Assembly (NCBI GenBank): GCA_905178155.1
Contig: CAJINV010000001.1
Location: 10,906,311 to 10,970,310, forward strand
Source: Amoebophrya sp. A120
Taxonomy: Eukaryota; Sar; Dinophyceae; Syndiniales; Amoebophryaceae
DNA: 64,000 bases
Direction of reading: 5' to 3'
Shown: in pieces, positions 43,564 to 55,963 of the stretch
Layout: each line of letters starts with the position of its first letter
Position numbering within the stretch: position 1 is the first letter of the stretch
Program-made: the position numbers and the translations under genes
The notes under the pieces: generated by a model
The model's input: only the letters and a program-made list of their open reading frames with translations
The model's database searches: none
What the model was told of the DNA's origin: nothing

Positions 43564-45410
43564 ATGGCTCACCGGTATAAAAAAAGATTTTTGCTTTTTG
43601 TTCTCTTTCTCAGTGGCCACAGTTGCTGCAAGAAGTTTACTTTAAGTACTATCAATCCGGTGCGGCTGGAAAGAGACAATCATTTTCGCTTCCAGGCGGT
43701 CGTAGATTTTAGCGTGACCGACTCACCGTATTCTCCGGAGCATGCCAGGATCGCGCCACCGCGAAACTCACGAAATGCTGCTTCGCCGTCGAAAATTGGC
43801 GCTACTCCCAACCACACTCAATTTGGGCGGCAACTGCAACAGAGGTAATAGCACTCGCTGTAGTTTTTTTTCGTCGACGAGTGCAGATTGATGCACATAC
43901 AGCTCCAGCACGTGGTCAAGCGGCTTCACGACCTCGCGTCGTGCAAACTTCTGTGCGAAATCGAAAAGAATGATGAGTGCAGTGGTGTAGTTGTTGTGCA
44001 AAAAACAATGCAAAGGTTGGACGATCTTCCCCCATGTCATTTGCAGCTTTCGGCGGAGGAGTACAGCGCGTTGTTGCAGGTACTGAGCAACGATAGCGTT
44101 TTGCAGCGGCACAGCGTCCTTTCTTCACTGCGGCGGACGCTCTCCAGTAGCTCAGCCGGCGGGCCTGCAGGTAGGTATACATAGATCGGAACTCGTCTTA
44201 CGCATGGGTGCGCCACCTGGGGTCGAAAGTTTGTGCTATATTGATCGCTTGTTTTTTTACTTGTAAGTAGTTTTTGTTTTTGTCAAAGTTATCCTTGTCT
44301 CAACATGACCAGGTATAGCCTCTGACTTTGGCGGGGTTTCCGGCTGCGGGGTCGACAGCTCGCCCAGTGCTGCCTTCCTGGCCAACGGAGCTGCTGGCTT
44401 TTCCGCCAGCACCTCAAAACGGAACCGGGCCCAGGCCACCGGGGTGGTACCGCCGATCGCAAGCAGCTCGTCATCAGCTACAGGTACTGTTTTTCCGAAA
44501 CAAGTGCCAAGACCACAGGCATTATGTATGACAAAAAGATATGTATGAGTCGATCGTTTTTTCCATCTAATCGGCGAGGCCATTTTTTTTCATGATGGAG
44601 ACTGCTGGAAGTTGAAGTCCATTCCTTTCAGGGCGGCCGTCGATGTCACCCGCCGGAGGAAGCTCGAGTTTGGAGGACGTCCCCACTGAGCCCTCGCGGC
44701 CTTCAAGTAAAAATCTCACGGCGCCGTCGGCTGCGGCGGCTACCAAGCGGAGTGCCCCGCCACCGACAAATAGTCCCGAGAGCGAGACACCCGACCAGCT
44801 GGAAGTCTACGATCGAGTGGATCACGAACTGCGACTCAGGTAGGAACGTGGGAGCAGATCAAGAAATGGCATGAGATTGTTCTGCATTTGCTCACGCTCA
44901 TCTTCCATCAGCATCCGTAGTGGTTTTCGTCAGCCAAGACGAAGAATAATTGTCACCAGTTTACTGACTCTCGAAATAAATTCTTACATAATGTACTACA
45001 GAACCAGTATGACGACTGCGTCCAACTTTTCGGAGCCAGTCTCACCGTCTCCCCAGCACGGCAGCTACAGTCCAGACCTTCGGCGGGGCTGCCATAGTCC
45101 GGGCGACCTGCGCAGCGGACTGCGACCTCCTGTGTCGTCAGTGGTGGAATATCGCAAGGAAAAAGTGTTACAGTTACACATTGTGTTGCAAGACCGGCAA
45201 CACAGACAACCTTTCTCATGCAAGAAATGCTTGGGAGCCTCGTTTCCTTCCTGTTTTCCCTTCTGGTCTTCGCATCACAAGTTTTCTCTGCCACACAGAG
45301 AAAATCTGTGATGCAGAAACTCCAACAAATGTGTGACTGTAACACTTTTTTCTCGTGATATGGAAGTGTCGCCCGCTAGTACAAAGGTACAGACTGTCCT
45401 CGTCAGCTAG
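43564..45410 (+). CDS. Six-exon gene of unknown function with signal peptide
   Basis: Exons 43564-43844, 43887-44170, 44313-44483, 44632-44839, 44912-45149 and 45366-45410 join in phase and give about 408 aa; an in-frame ATG at 43540 is an alternative start. Five junctions have GT donors (GTAATA, GTAGGT, GTACTG, GTAGGA among them); the last is the family F introner. The N-terminus has a basic then hydrophobic segment (KKRFLLFVLFLSGHSC), which fits a signal peptide. Exon 2 is helical (HIQLQHVVKRLHDLASCKLL), the later exons are Ser/Pro/Ala-rich and probably disordered. No family recognised. The last coding segment is duplicated without the introner at 46256-46379. Confidence 0.7.
45150..45360. 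mobile_element. Introner, family F (211 bp), TSD tggaa
   Basis: TIRs TATCGCAAGGAAAAAGTGTT and (from the right) TATCACGAGAAAAAAGTGTT, extending through ACAGT(T/C)ACACA. TGGAA at 45145-45149 is repeated at 45361-45365. A near-identical copy of the flanking sequence at 46256-46379 lacks the element and has a single TGGAA, which fixes the boundaries exactly. Confidence 0.95.
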
Positions 45411-45764
45411 TGTGCAAATCAATTCGACTACTAACTACTAAGTCGAAATATGTCTGCAGCTAAAAAAGTCAAAATTTTGACACACTACTGAGCGAGGCTG
45501 TTGCTTGGGTGTTCTTTATCGTGCGCAATCGTATAGAACGAGCGAAATCTTGACGCCCGACATGCTGGCTGACTCTCTCAGGTTCTTGGGTGTGTGCCCC
45601 CCTGCACCTGTTGCGCGGAGGAACAGGCCGCCAACTCGCATTACACATTGCCGCTTTTTGCGCCCCGTCTTGGGTCAACTTTGTGGCCCGAATCACAAAT
45701 CTGAGCCCCTACATCAGCAGAATGCCGTGCTGTGAGGGTTCAGATTTGTGATGCAAAAGGTGGC

Positions 45765-45892
45765 TTTCCGGAAAACGTCTGCACCTCGGCCACTGAGGTC
45801 CCAAGTGGAGGTGCAGACGTTTTCCGGAAAAGGGGGGAAAAGTGGGCCTCATAGCCCGTGTTTGTCTGCGTTCCGGAAAACGTCTGCACCTC
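45765..45892. repeat. Three copies of a 22-bp motif in direct and inverted orientation
   Basis: TTCCGGAAAACGTCTGCACC occurs at about 45766 and 45871 in direct orientation, and inverted at 45808-45830 (GAGGTGCAGACG then TTTTCCGGAA). The first two form a potential hairpin with a loop of about 20 nt. Confidence 0.8.
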
Positions 45893-46255
45893 CGAAATTG
45901 GCCTCCAGATGAGGTGTCCTCGGACACCTTTTCGGAGTCGTCCCGAGTCTCGGACCTCCGGGGCGACAAATTGCGGCCGCCCTTTTCGCACGGCCCCGAA
46001 CTGTATCGGGCTCAATTTGCAGGCAAAAGCCTGCAATTTGAGCTCATCCCCGAGTTGGCCTCCTCCGAGGCCACTCTTTTTGGACTAAAATTGCACCTCG
46101 CGCGGGGTCGTCGAGCAAACGACGCAGGAATGGATCGCAACTCCTCGGCCAAGTTCTCCAGCACGGGGTCCACGGCGCTCGCAAGCGGGCTGCAGTCCGG
46201 GCGAGAAGAGAAGGACAGAAACTGCACTACCAAAAATTTTGTTTTTTTTTGCTGC

Positions 46256-46379
46256 AGTCCGGGCGACCTGCGCAGCGGACTGCGACCGCCTGTGTCGTCA
46301 GTGGTGGAAGTGTCGCCCGCTAGTACAAAGGTACAGACTGTCCTCGTCAGCTAGTGTGAAAATAAATTCGACTACTAAC
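46256..46379 (+). repeat. Introner-free duplicate of the last coding segment
   Basis: These 124 bp match 45096-45149 plus 45366-45435 with three mismatches, one in the first part and two after the stop codon. The single TGGAA at 46305-46309 corresponds to the duplicated TGGAA around the introner at 45150. The preceding GCTGCAG with a T tract looks like a splice acceptor, so this copy may be a used alternative exon. Confidence 0.95.
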
Positions 46380-46459
46380 ACGAGCAGACTCATTTTTCGG
46401 TAGTAATTCTTGTATCAAAAAGAAATACTTGCAACAACTTCCAGTTCATCCAATTTTAT

Positions 46460-46720
46460 ATGATAGATTCATCCATCCACGACACACAACAGTGGTCGGG
46501 AAGCAGCGCAACACTGTTGAATTTTCCGGATCCGAAACTAGTGTCCGCGCTTTCCCATCTGGATTGCGGCATGCAGCCTCTGGGTGACATTGCGCCCTGC
46601 AGTACAGAAGTCACCTCGCCGGCGGACCCCGAGCAGTATGGCGCACGGTCGAACCCGGCACTTTTTCAAAAACCGTTAGGACTCATCAGGCCCTGTGAGC
46701 AAATCATTCCTGAAGAGTAG
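46460..46720 (+). CDS. Small hypothetical ORF, 86 aa
   Basis: An ATG-initiated frame to TAG 46718-46720, with ordinary composition and no low-complexity bias (HDTQQWSGSSATLLNFPDP and following). No neighbouring splice sites or homology are known to me. It could be a short gene or an exon. Confidence 0.35.
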   Translation: MIDSSIHDTQQWSGSSATLLNFPDPKLVSALSHLDCGMQPLGDIAPCSTEVTSPADPEQYGARSNPALFQKPLGLIRPCEQIIPEE

Positions 46721-48189
46721 CGAATTTCATATCCCAAGACCGAAGACGCCTGCAAAACGCCCACCAACGACGTACAGTAAAATGTTTTTCTATTTCCATA
46801 GCTGTGTTTATGTTTGGAATTTCTGCAACCAAGGTCTCAATGTGTGTTTGTAGTATGTACTCGAAAAAAAAAAAAGGTTTCGTTCATCAAATGGTTGAGT
46901 AAAGGTTTCGATACTCCTCCTCTTATCAACAATAAAGGAGCTGCGCTTTGATAATTTACGATTGATAGGTGACACCCAATTCTAACCGAAGGCGCGTTTT
47001 TACATCTTATCGTGGCTGCAGGGCTTTAGCAAATCCTGACTTATTCCTTAGGCGGAAACACCCTTACATACAATTATGGCATGACGCGAGGTGGAAGGAG
47101 GTCGAGTCTCCCTTCTTCGTGAATTTTTCTGTTTTCAAGCTCAAATACTGTCATAGCACGTACTACGGAAAAGATATTCTGGATCAAGTTCGAGTCATCT
47201 CGTGGGAGGCTTTTTCCTCTTCTTGCTACTCGTGGCAAGAGCAAGCACGGAAGTTCCGGCAGGTGAAAGGAATACTCATTTATTAATCCACAGCGAAAAA
47301 GCTGGCAGTGTTAGTGTAGGCGTAGGGTCGTTGGCAAGGATAGAGATAGTTCTCAACTCATGCTTAGCTCTTTTGTGCCGCGAGCAAATGCAAAATGGTG
47401 GCATGCTGCTTTACTTTCGTAAAGAGATGACTAAGTACATCAAGTAGTTTCAGTTGCACGTCTTTTGTAGATCGGTTCGCATGATAAAAACTGAGACGGC
47501 ATTTTGCAACTGCATCGCAGGAAAGTTGTGAAGAAGACCAGAACAATCACAATGACGGCTCGCTCCAACGTGAGGCGAAGACGAAATAAAGCAAAGCAAC
47601 AAGAAAATAAAACGAAAAAGCTAGACAGGGTCATCAACGTCTTCTGCCCACCCAACTGGTACACAGCTCAGCTGTTGCTTTGTCCTGCTCCAGGTGCCAA
47701 CTGTTCTTGTAAATTGCATTTGAGTTGTTCTTGTTATTCTCTGTGCTGGGTACATCGTCACTATCGGTTGGGGGTGTAGTTGCAATCGCATTTCGGTTCC
47801 AAGAGATCAACATCTATCGTGTTTGTGCGCTCGTGGGGCTTCTGGTTGAAAAAAAGTATCTTCGCTCGGTGTAGTTTTGGGCCCGCACATACAGTCGCGA
47901 AGAAACTTTACTGATGTAATTCGTTTCGTGCGTAGGAATAAGAAAAAGTAGAAGAGTACCAGAAGTAGGCGGTGATGGTATCCGCGGCGGATGATCCTCC
48001 GTCGGAGTCAGTGGTGAAATAATTTTCTGAATTTTACTTCTGCTTATGATCTCTCTGCACCAAGTAGTTTATTTTATTTGCCGTGCGTTTTTTTCAAAAC
48101 CAAAGTACGACTATGATACGTAAGTAAAAAAAATATCATGTTTGGCTGAATGTAAAGTTTGAAGTTCTGTTGACAGTTTAAACAAGAAG
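46721..48189. other. Intergenic region with weak ORFs
   Basis: AT-rich, with an A tract near 46866. A frame at 46969-47286 without an ATG includes a plausible globular stretch (HPYIQLWHDARWKEVESPFF), and a Lys/Arg-rich ATG frame runs 47552-47779. Neither has supporting evidence. Confidence 0.35.
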
Positions 48190-51100
48190 ATGCCTGCCTC
48201 CGGTAATAGCCGGAGCGTCGGTCCAGGTTCCGACAAGGTGGGCCTGTACCGCAATAAAACGCCCGAGCGTGTGGGTGCGCGTGCCTTGACGCCTAGTCTC
48301 GCAGCGCCCGGCCTCCTGTCCTCCCGTCCACAGACCGCACCAGGCAGGAGTAAAGATAGTAAAGGGAAGAAGGCTTCGAAGTTCAGTCGGCTGCACCAGC
48401 CCGACGAGGTTGTCGAAGATGAGCATTTCAGTGTGATTACGAAGCGATTAGGCGACCGTCCGCCGGAGCTGCTCGGGGCCGCACGGGACGACGAAGACGG
48501 CCAGGTGAAGGCGCTGCCGTGGCTGCCCCACGACCCCTCGTCGAAGCTGGTCACGCAACTGGAGCCGGATTTTCTCTTTCGCGGCGAGGCGAGCACGCAC
48601 CTGATGAGCGATTTAAAGCTGTTTCTGGAGAAGGACAGCGACTGGCGGGAAAATTTGGTCAAGTTCACACACTTCTACATCACGGGCTCCTGGCACGCGA
48701 GTGCGGTCAGGCGGTACATCCAGGACGTCGAGCAGAATCGGCGCCCCTTGCCCGAAAACAAAAACCAGCTTCCAGTGCAGGTTCCCTTCGACGCGATTTC
48801 CCTAGCGAAGTTCAGCACCGCGAAGGAGAAAATCAAGGTGAAAGACAGTGACAGCACCTTGCTCAGCGGGTACTGCTGGGACCCGCAGGAGATTGTCACG
48901 CAGGACCTGGAAGAATTTGTCACGGGGCGATTTTTCACGCCACGGACCAGACAAGAATTGGAGAAAAAGCTCGGCGAGCACTACCGAGTGCCCGACGTGT
49001 TGACCGACGCTTCGGCTGTTTCTCTCCTCCAGGCGAAGAAGCCGAAAAACCTGAAAAGGGACCAAACGGTCGTGCTGGATTTACTCGCGACGCTGACCCT
49101 CGGGTGTCAAATCACGAAAGCGTTGACACTGCAAGGGTGCATGGAGATCGCGAACCCGTCGTGTCGGAGCGCAAACCTTCGCCGGTCTCTGCACGCGGCG
49201 CGGAAGAGCGTGTTCGAGCAGTTGCGAAAAATAATGGTGTTCACCTGTTCGCGCCGTGATTTCTCCGGTTTGAGCGAAGACCTGGACACACTTTTGTCCC
49301 AGCACCCGCTGCTGTGCTTCAATCCGGTGTTTACCCACCAGGGCGGGGGCTTTGTGCCGGACGGCTGTCTGGAAATGGAGATTGACAGCAGCTTGAAGCC
49401 GATGAACGTGGACGGTCTCCGCCCGGTCACCGGGCAAGCGCACGACAGTGCCGGCGTCTCGTATCAAATGTAAAAGTGTCTGGGTCTGGTTCTGGAAGAG
49501 TCATGCTGTTTCTGCATGACACAGAAGGTCTGGCATGGAAGCTCTAGCATCACAAGTTTCGAGAAGCCTCCGCAATGCCGAAAGAATCCGCATGACAAAC
49601 CCACCTTCCCTGCGTGACAGCCATCTGCGGCTGTTTGCACAGGGGGAGGCAAAGTGTGTCGCACTTCGGTTTAGCATGACAAATCCCTGCTTTTGGTAAC
49701 AGAAAGTGGGAACTTTTGCTGCCTATGCATGAGAGATTTTTCTGTGTTCTGAAATGCGCATCACAAGTTTGAAATCTTCCAGACCCAGACATTTTTACAT
49801 TTGATATCTCGGAGCTTCCGACAAATCTCACCGCAAAACAGGTGGTGCAGGAGCGGCGAGCCGGGCAGAAGCCGCCGACGTTCAGCCCGACCTCTCCGTT
49901 GAAGATGGTGAGTGCGGAACACGATGAGGTGCTGATCGGGCCGGGCGTCCAGTGGGACCACCGAGACGACGAAAAGTTTTACAACCTGACCAAACAAGCG
50001 GATACGAACCGGGAGGTCGTTTCCGCCGAGGCAGCGGCGTTGATTGCCACTGGTGGCCGGTCAACTAGTACCGAACCCGCACCAGTACCAGTAGGTGCTG
50101 CGGCTGCCGGAGCAGGCGCATCGGCCAGTGGTTCAGAGTCGGACGTCCGACTGAAAATTCCGCCAAAGCGGCCGCACGCCTACTACGACTACACTCCGGC
50201 CGAGGTACCGCTCCGGCCCGTCACATCCGCGAAAAACAAAGCTTTCATGGCAAAGACAGAATCCGGACTGGTCTCTGGTTCCGCGATGGAATTTTCCGCG
50301 ACGTCATCTGAAGACGAGAGCGCGAAGAGGATGAAAGCGAGCACCGAGAATGGCGGCCTATTTGGGTGGCTGGACCGAAAAGAAGCACCGCCCGAGTCCG
50401 AGGCTTCCGAGGAGCCGCTATCGCCCGAAGAGATTTTGCATCAATATGAAGAGCTCGCGCGGGAAACCAGGATGAAGCTGATCCGCGAAACGCTGTGCCG
50501 AACTGAGGAGCTGCTGGAAAACGGCACGTGCCCGGATTGCGGCTGTTTGATTCAAAAACCGAAGCGAAACGTCGACGAGGAGGAGTCCGACGCGGAGTCC
50601 GTGCACAACGACGCAGACGTCGCGAAAATCGCCAGTCTCGAGGAGCAGAAATTGAAGCAGAAGAACGAAATCGACAAATTGAGAGCGGACGTGCGGATCA
50701 AAAACGGGGAGCTGAAGGAGATGGAGGACCAAATTGTGCAGCAGAAAAATGAGATCGCGCGCCTGCAGAACGAGTGCGATAAGAAAGACATCCAATTGGT
50801 GGAGCTGGGGACGAGTCACTTGCAGGTGAGCGATCACCACGATTTCTTGGTGAAGTCCTTGTACAACTGCTTGGAAGTGTCGGGGAACGAAAAACACTTC
50901 AAAAAGCTGTGTGACATGGACAAGGACTTGCAGAGCGCGAAGGACCTAGACTTGATGCAACGAACGCAAGGGGAATTCCTGGTTTTCCTCGGCCTTCCGC
51001 CGGAAATCGGGGAGCGGCTCGAGGACGCGAAGGCGGCAAGCTGGGCCAACTTGGAGAAAGCGTTGCTGGAGGAGCTGGCGAATTGCTTCCCGAAAGTGCC

Positions 51101-54100
51101 GCAGGCAGGGCTGCAATTCAAAGTTGAGGTGAGAGCCGTCGACCATTTTCTACCTGCGCCGGCCAGTCGCGACGGGGTAGTGGCCAATTCCTTGGCGGAT
51201 TTCAACCGGAGGTGCGAGCGGTTCTTCAGCGTAGGAAAGGAATTTCATGCCGTGTCGATGTCTCTGAATCCGGCGGAACAATCCTCCTCCGGCGAGCAAC
51301 AGGACGAGAGTGAGGACATCAGTAACGAGAAGGGTGTTTCTCTAGGCGTGTTGTTCACACTGAAAGTGCCGGATGCGATGTCCTCGGTCCATTTGGAACC
51401 GCCGGAGCCGCCCGTGGATTTGTCCGCTCTCAACATGGAAGAAGGGGGTTCGGAAGAGGTGGCTGCGGTGCCGGCTTCGCAGCAGATTCCCGTCGGTTTG
51501 CCGGAAGGTTTTTACCCTGGGAAGGAGGTGGTCGGGAAATTGTCGTCTTCCACCTCCTTGTGGGCGCGCTTCGCTCCCGTTCTGGTGAAAAACACGAAGG
51601 ATATCCCGCTTCTTCCTTTGACGCCGGACGGCTCGCCCGACGACCAAGCGAACAACGCGCTGCTGCTGCCCGCGCACCTCGTCGACGAAGATGTCTTCGC
51701 CCAGTGTGGGCAAATGAAATTCGTGTCCGCGCAGGAAACAACATCGCGCGGAAATAGAGCAACCGCGCAAGTACAGCCGCGACTCTCCGGGCCGACGAGG
51801 TTGTTGAAAGCGTCTATGGGCGGGCGGGAAACCAACCCTTTTGCGATGCTGGACCCCTTGCTCCAGCCGGAGGCGCCGAACCGACCGACCATTCCACAGC
51901 GGGAACGCGGGATCTTGCTCGTGCCGGACGAGTTTTCCAAAGCGTTCAAAGCCTACACGACAAGCGTTGTGAACCGCGCCGGCTTCGATGAATTTCTCCG
52001 GTATCGGGTGTTGGCGAACCGCTTGACCTTTGACGCGCTGGTGCGGGAGTTTTCTGCGTTAACGCACCGGGTCCCCGAGGCCTGCGCCCTCGCGGGGAAG
52101 GAGAAGCAGATTATGGAAAGCCAGATGTACTCGCTGTTGAAAGCCTTGCGGGAACTGGAAGCAGAGCACTTGTACCTGCAGCAGCAATACGACGAGCTGG
52201 AGGTTTTCGCGGCGGGTCTCCGCGACGAGCTGGACCAGACCAAGGCGCAGCTGGCCGCGATGATGGAACAAAACGCGCAGCTGCAGGAGGAAAACGCGTC
52301 GTTGCAGGCCCAGTTGGCCAAGATCGAGGCGGAGGCGGGCGAATATGGCGTTCTCAAACGTTACATTCTCAACTGTTACATGATTTGTCATGCAAAATCA
52401 CAAGTAGAATTGATACGATCAAGCTGCTCCGCATGACAAATTCTCGAAGAGCCAAACAGGCTGAGAATCTGTGCCAAATCTGTCATGCTAGACGCGCAAC
52501 GTCACCTCTTTGACTTTTGCCATTCTTGCATCACAAATTCATGTAACAGTTGAGAATGTAACAGTTGAGAACGCCATAGCGAAGCGTTGACGCGTATCAA
52601 ACAGCTGGAGGAACTTCTGCGCGCCGCGGAGCAGGAGAAGGCGGAGCTGCTGTTGGCCATCGAGGAGCTGCGGTCCCGGATCGAGCAGCTCGAGCGCGAG
52701 GGTCCGAGTCGGGAGGTGCAGCAGGCGATGGCGCAGCACGGCTTGAGGTCGCAGGACTTGAGCCACACGCTGGGGGGCAGCAGCGACGACGATGGCAGCG
52801 GGTCCCCGAAGCGGCGGAAAAAGAAGGTGCGGGACCGGTCCGTGTTTGACCGGTTGTATCAGGACGCGCGCAACCGCCTGATTCGCCTGCAGGAGCTGCA
52901 GAGGCAGTTCAAGCTCGCGATGGAGGAGCAGCGGTTGAAAATTTTGAAGTGCGTGGAGGGGCACACCAGTCTGTTTCCCGATTTCCTCTTTATCGACGAA
53001 GACCTTTCGGACGTGGACAACCTGACTTCCTTCGTCCTCGAGCACTGCGGCGCCAGCGCCGTGCGGGACGGGCGGCAGGCGCACTGGATGGCACAGACCG
53101 GCGGACGGCCGTGGAGCAGTCCGGCGCGACAGCAAGAGGGTATGAACGCAGACCACGGCAACTACAACCGCACATCCTCCGCAGGCACGAAAAACGGTAG
53201 TGCGAAGAACCGGACGTCAATGGGCGGCTCTACGCGACCCGGTAGCGCAGCGGGTACGTGGAGCAGCCGGCCAATGTCCCGCGCCTCGTCCTCTTCCGGC
53301 GCGCCCACGAGCGCGGGAGGGCAGGCTCTATCCCGCGCGTCATCGCCCCCGAGCCGGATGGCCACCAAGAACAGGGTGTCTGGAACGTTGACGGTGAGTA
53401 ACAGGTACGAAAACGCGCGGAACAGTCGGAAGCGCTTCCTCTACGAGGATATCAGTGCAATGACGAACAGCAACAGCAAGTTACTGAAAGAGGAACTAAA
53501 GCCGTTGATTCCCGTCACCCCTCGCGCCGCAACCACGAACAACATGCAGGGAATGCTTGCTGCCGTCCCGAACGCCGAGAGGCACCAGAGTAGCAGAAAC
53601 GCATCGGCGTCCACGGCATCCGCGTTCGATCCACGGAACTCTGGTACCGTGGGGGGTGATGCGTCCTCCACATCAGAGCAGACGACGGCCACTGCTGAGG
53701 CGAAGAACCGCAGTAGGAGCACGCGGAACAGTGCGTCCGTCGCGGTGTACCAGCCACATCTTCCCGTTACTGCGGAGCAAGAAGAAATGGAGGTCGATGT
53801 TGGTCGTGAGGGTGCAGATCACACTGCTTCTTCCCCGGCTCGACCGGGTTCGGCCAATATCGCACGCTCGCCGTCGTCGGCGGCCGCGCAGCGGCTGCTG
53901 TTTTATCCCGACCGGGGGCCGGAGCTGTCGATTCATGATCTGGTGTTACATGCGCAGGGAATCCAGCCGAAATCGTTCCGGATGCAAACACAGGAGGAAA
54001 ATGAGAAAAAGCTGGACAACAGAAACGAAAAAACTAGCGATAGCCGACTGGGTCAGAACAGAAGCCCAAACAGAGTTGTGAGCAGGAGCAACGTCTCATC

Positions 54101-55001
54101 TACTTCGCCAAACAAAACGGCGGTGACAGAATTGCAACTAGAGTACCCAACAGCGAACGGATCGTCTTCTGCCGTGATGAGCAGTACAACGGGACAGTCG
54201 ACCGAAAACACGACCTCTGCAACTGGATCGCACAACAGGCGACCATCTTCCGGTGGCGCCGCGAATCTCCACCGCCGTTCACAGCTCGCCAAGCAACAAC
54301 TGCAACAGAGCGGCAACGGCGGGCAGTTTGGGATAAGGATCAGCCACTTCGATCGCGGCGGCAAAGATAACGCAGAGATGAATCTCCTCGAACCGCCAGA
54401 CTACGAGACAATAGCGAATCCGTTTACGCCCACGAACGAGAAGAGCGTCGGTGTAGAAGGTTTTCAGACGCCAAAGGAGGCGGTTCGCCCGTGGTCCTCC
54501 TCCTCCTCGAGCAGCAATTTGCTTCTGCACAGTGGCGGAAATAACTACAACTCCGCGGCGCAAGGGAAAACGGGGCTGTTGATGTCCTTGCGACGCCAGG
54601 ACAGTGCGCTGCGCATGCGGAACCAAATCAGTACCTCTGCTTCTGGTCGACAGCAGCGACAAAATAAGGCTATGGCCCCGTGTTCGCCAAACACGCAGGA
54701 TGGTGAGTCGATTACCGTGGAGCCGGATTTGCAGATATCCTCTTTGAGCCCGCAAAAAAGACCGGGCAATTCGAAGTGGCAAGCACCGAACCAGCCGCGC
54801 AAGGTGTATTCCGTGCCGGCAAATCGATCGAGCATTCCGCTGGATCGGGTTCTTGGTGCTCGCATTCACTCCGCACCTACCAACGCGGAATCCGCGCTTC
54901 CCGAGCTGCAACCCGGGGCGCGGCGCAGACCGCACACGGCTGGAGGGGCTTCGTCATCCGGCGGAGCAAGTGCGCAAGCAAGGCCGCCAAGACCGAAGTG
55001 A
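48190..55001 (+). CDS. Large coiled-coil protein, about 2,073 aa, with two introners
   Basis: Exons 48190-49461, 49812-52343 and 52584-55001 join in phase 0 after removal of two introners, from ATG 48190 to TGA 54999-55001. The first exon has a globular part (about 48540-49430) of unknown fold. The second holds a possible zinc-binding CPDCGC (about 50530), a long coiled coil (EEQKLKQKNEIDKLRADVRI onward), a globular region (about 50830-52080), and a second coiled coil of Glu/Gln/Leu heptads (about 52120-52340) that the introner at 52344 splits; it continues for about 60 residues in exon 3. The rest of exon 3 is Ser/Asn/Arg-rich and disordered. No standard enzyme motif. The layout suits a structural or centrosomal/flagellar scaffold, which is inference. 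Note that the introners interrupt no conserved-looking motif. Confidence 0.75.
49462..49806. mobile_element. Introner, family A (345 bp), inverted, TSD tctcg
   Basis: TIRs TATCAAATGTAAAAGTGTCT and its inverted partner. TCTCG at 49457-49461 is repeated at 49807-49811. The left interior is the reverse complement of the right interior of the 7290 copy, so the two lie in opposite orientations although both interrupt + strand genes. Excision gives GTC TCG GAG CTT in phase 0. Confidence 0.9.
52344..52578. mobile_element. Introner, family D (235 bp), TSD gcgaa
   Basis: TIRs TATGGCGTTCTCAAACGTTA and (from the right) TATGGCGTTCTCAACTGTTA, followed by a second repeat of the TCTCAACTGTTACAT type. GCGAA at 52339-52343 is repeated at 52579-52583. 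Excision gives GCG GGC GAA GCG TTG, joining two coiled-coil halves in phase 0. Confidence 0.9.
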
Positions 55002-55963
55002 AACAAGTTCAGAAACAAACCCAATGGCAATCCAAACCAATGTATGAAAATTTTGATCGTTCGTCGAATGCTGCATATGCATTACTTATCGGTAGGCTTT
55101 TTTCGTTGAAACTCAGAATCAGAAATGGAGGTTTTGGGCGGTCTCACCACCGCAACCCGTATTAATCGTTATCGTTGGTTTGTGTTTCATTTGTTGGTCT
55201 AAAGTTTTTCCTGTAGAATACTCCCTGACATTCAGCTTCAGAAGATGAGAACGAAGCACTTGTTTCTTGGACGTGGACCCGTAGCAATAGGCTATAAAAA
55301 TTTTCTGCTTCCGCGATGCACCTGCAGGCGATTCTCGCTGATGTTTTGTCCTGTCTCGTGTCTCTTGGTCTGGTGTCTGTTGACGGAGAAACTGGTACCC
55401 AGCAAAAAATCGTTCTTTTTGTGCTCATCATCGTATCGTGTGGAAAACGTACCAAAGATACAGCTCGACTTTCGTTCGAACGAGCGTGTAGAAGAGTTGT
55501 TTTCGTTCAGTCGGGTGGGTCGTTCACAGCATCAGAAGGAAAAGCAACAGATTGATGAGTGCTCGATTTAAATGTAGCTTTCTGCTGCGTCGCCCCTAAA
55601 GATAAACCCTTCTACAACGACACTGCTGTCGACGCAAAGCTGCAGCCGTTAATATCACGATTGTGCAAGAAGTATACTTGAAATTGCAAAAAGTTTGTAG
55701 CTTTTTTTTGTTTGACTAGAAGGGGTTGGGTGTAAGCTGTAGACTGTCTGTTTCTGCTTTCCGAAGTACTCATTGAACATTACAAACTGGGTGTTAAGTT
55801 TTGTTCTCATTTTTGTTCGATTTGCTGTCTGTGAAAAAACCTTCGCGTTCTTCAGACCTGTAAACTTTACAGTAGTACTTCTTCCTAGCTGTAGCTACAA
55901 CTCAGAAGATATTATCAAAGACTCGCGACCATCAGTTTCTAACGCAGAAAGAATCTAAATTAA
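55002..55963. other. Intergenic region
   Basis: About 960 bp of AT-rich sequence. Short frames around 55245-55571 overlap on one strand with no ATG-initiated candidate of credible composition. Nothing else supported. Confidence 0.45.

Larger units (their letters stand above)
45411..46459. other. Duplicated and repeat-rich interval after the six-exon gene
   Basis: It contains a possible introner remnant (CACAAATCTGAGCCC inverted against GGGTTCAGATTTGTG, about 45691-45752), three copies of a 22-bp motif, a short hairpin near 46017-46036, and the 124-bp copy of the last coding segment. A frame open from 45842 to TAG 46354 ends with the same C-terminal residues as the six-exon gene; it lacks a clear ATG and may be an alternative last exon, a gene fragment or a pseudogene. 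Confidence 0.5.

Noticed and set aside
43378-43620. Minus-strand ORF to the right of the Copia element
   Set aside because: AT-rich, short and without domain; it overlaps the leader of the six-exon gene.
49462-49806. GT-AG interpretation of the introner via GTATCAAATG
   Set aside because: The left boundary can start GT, but the matching right boundary is TC; using a nearby AG breaks the frame.
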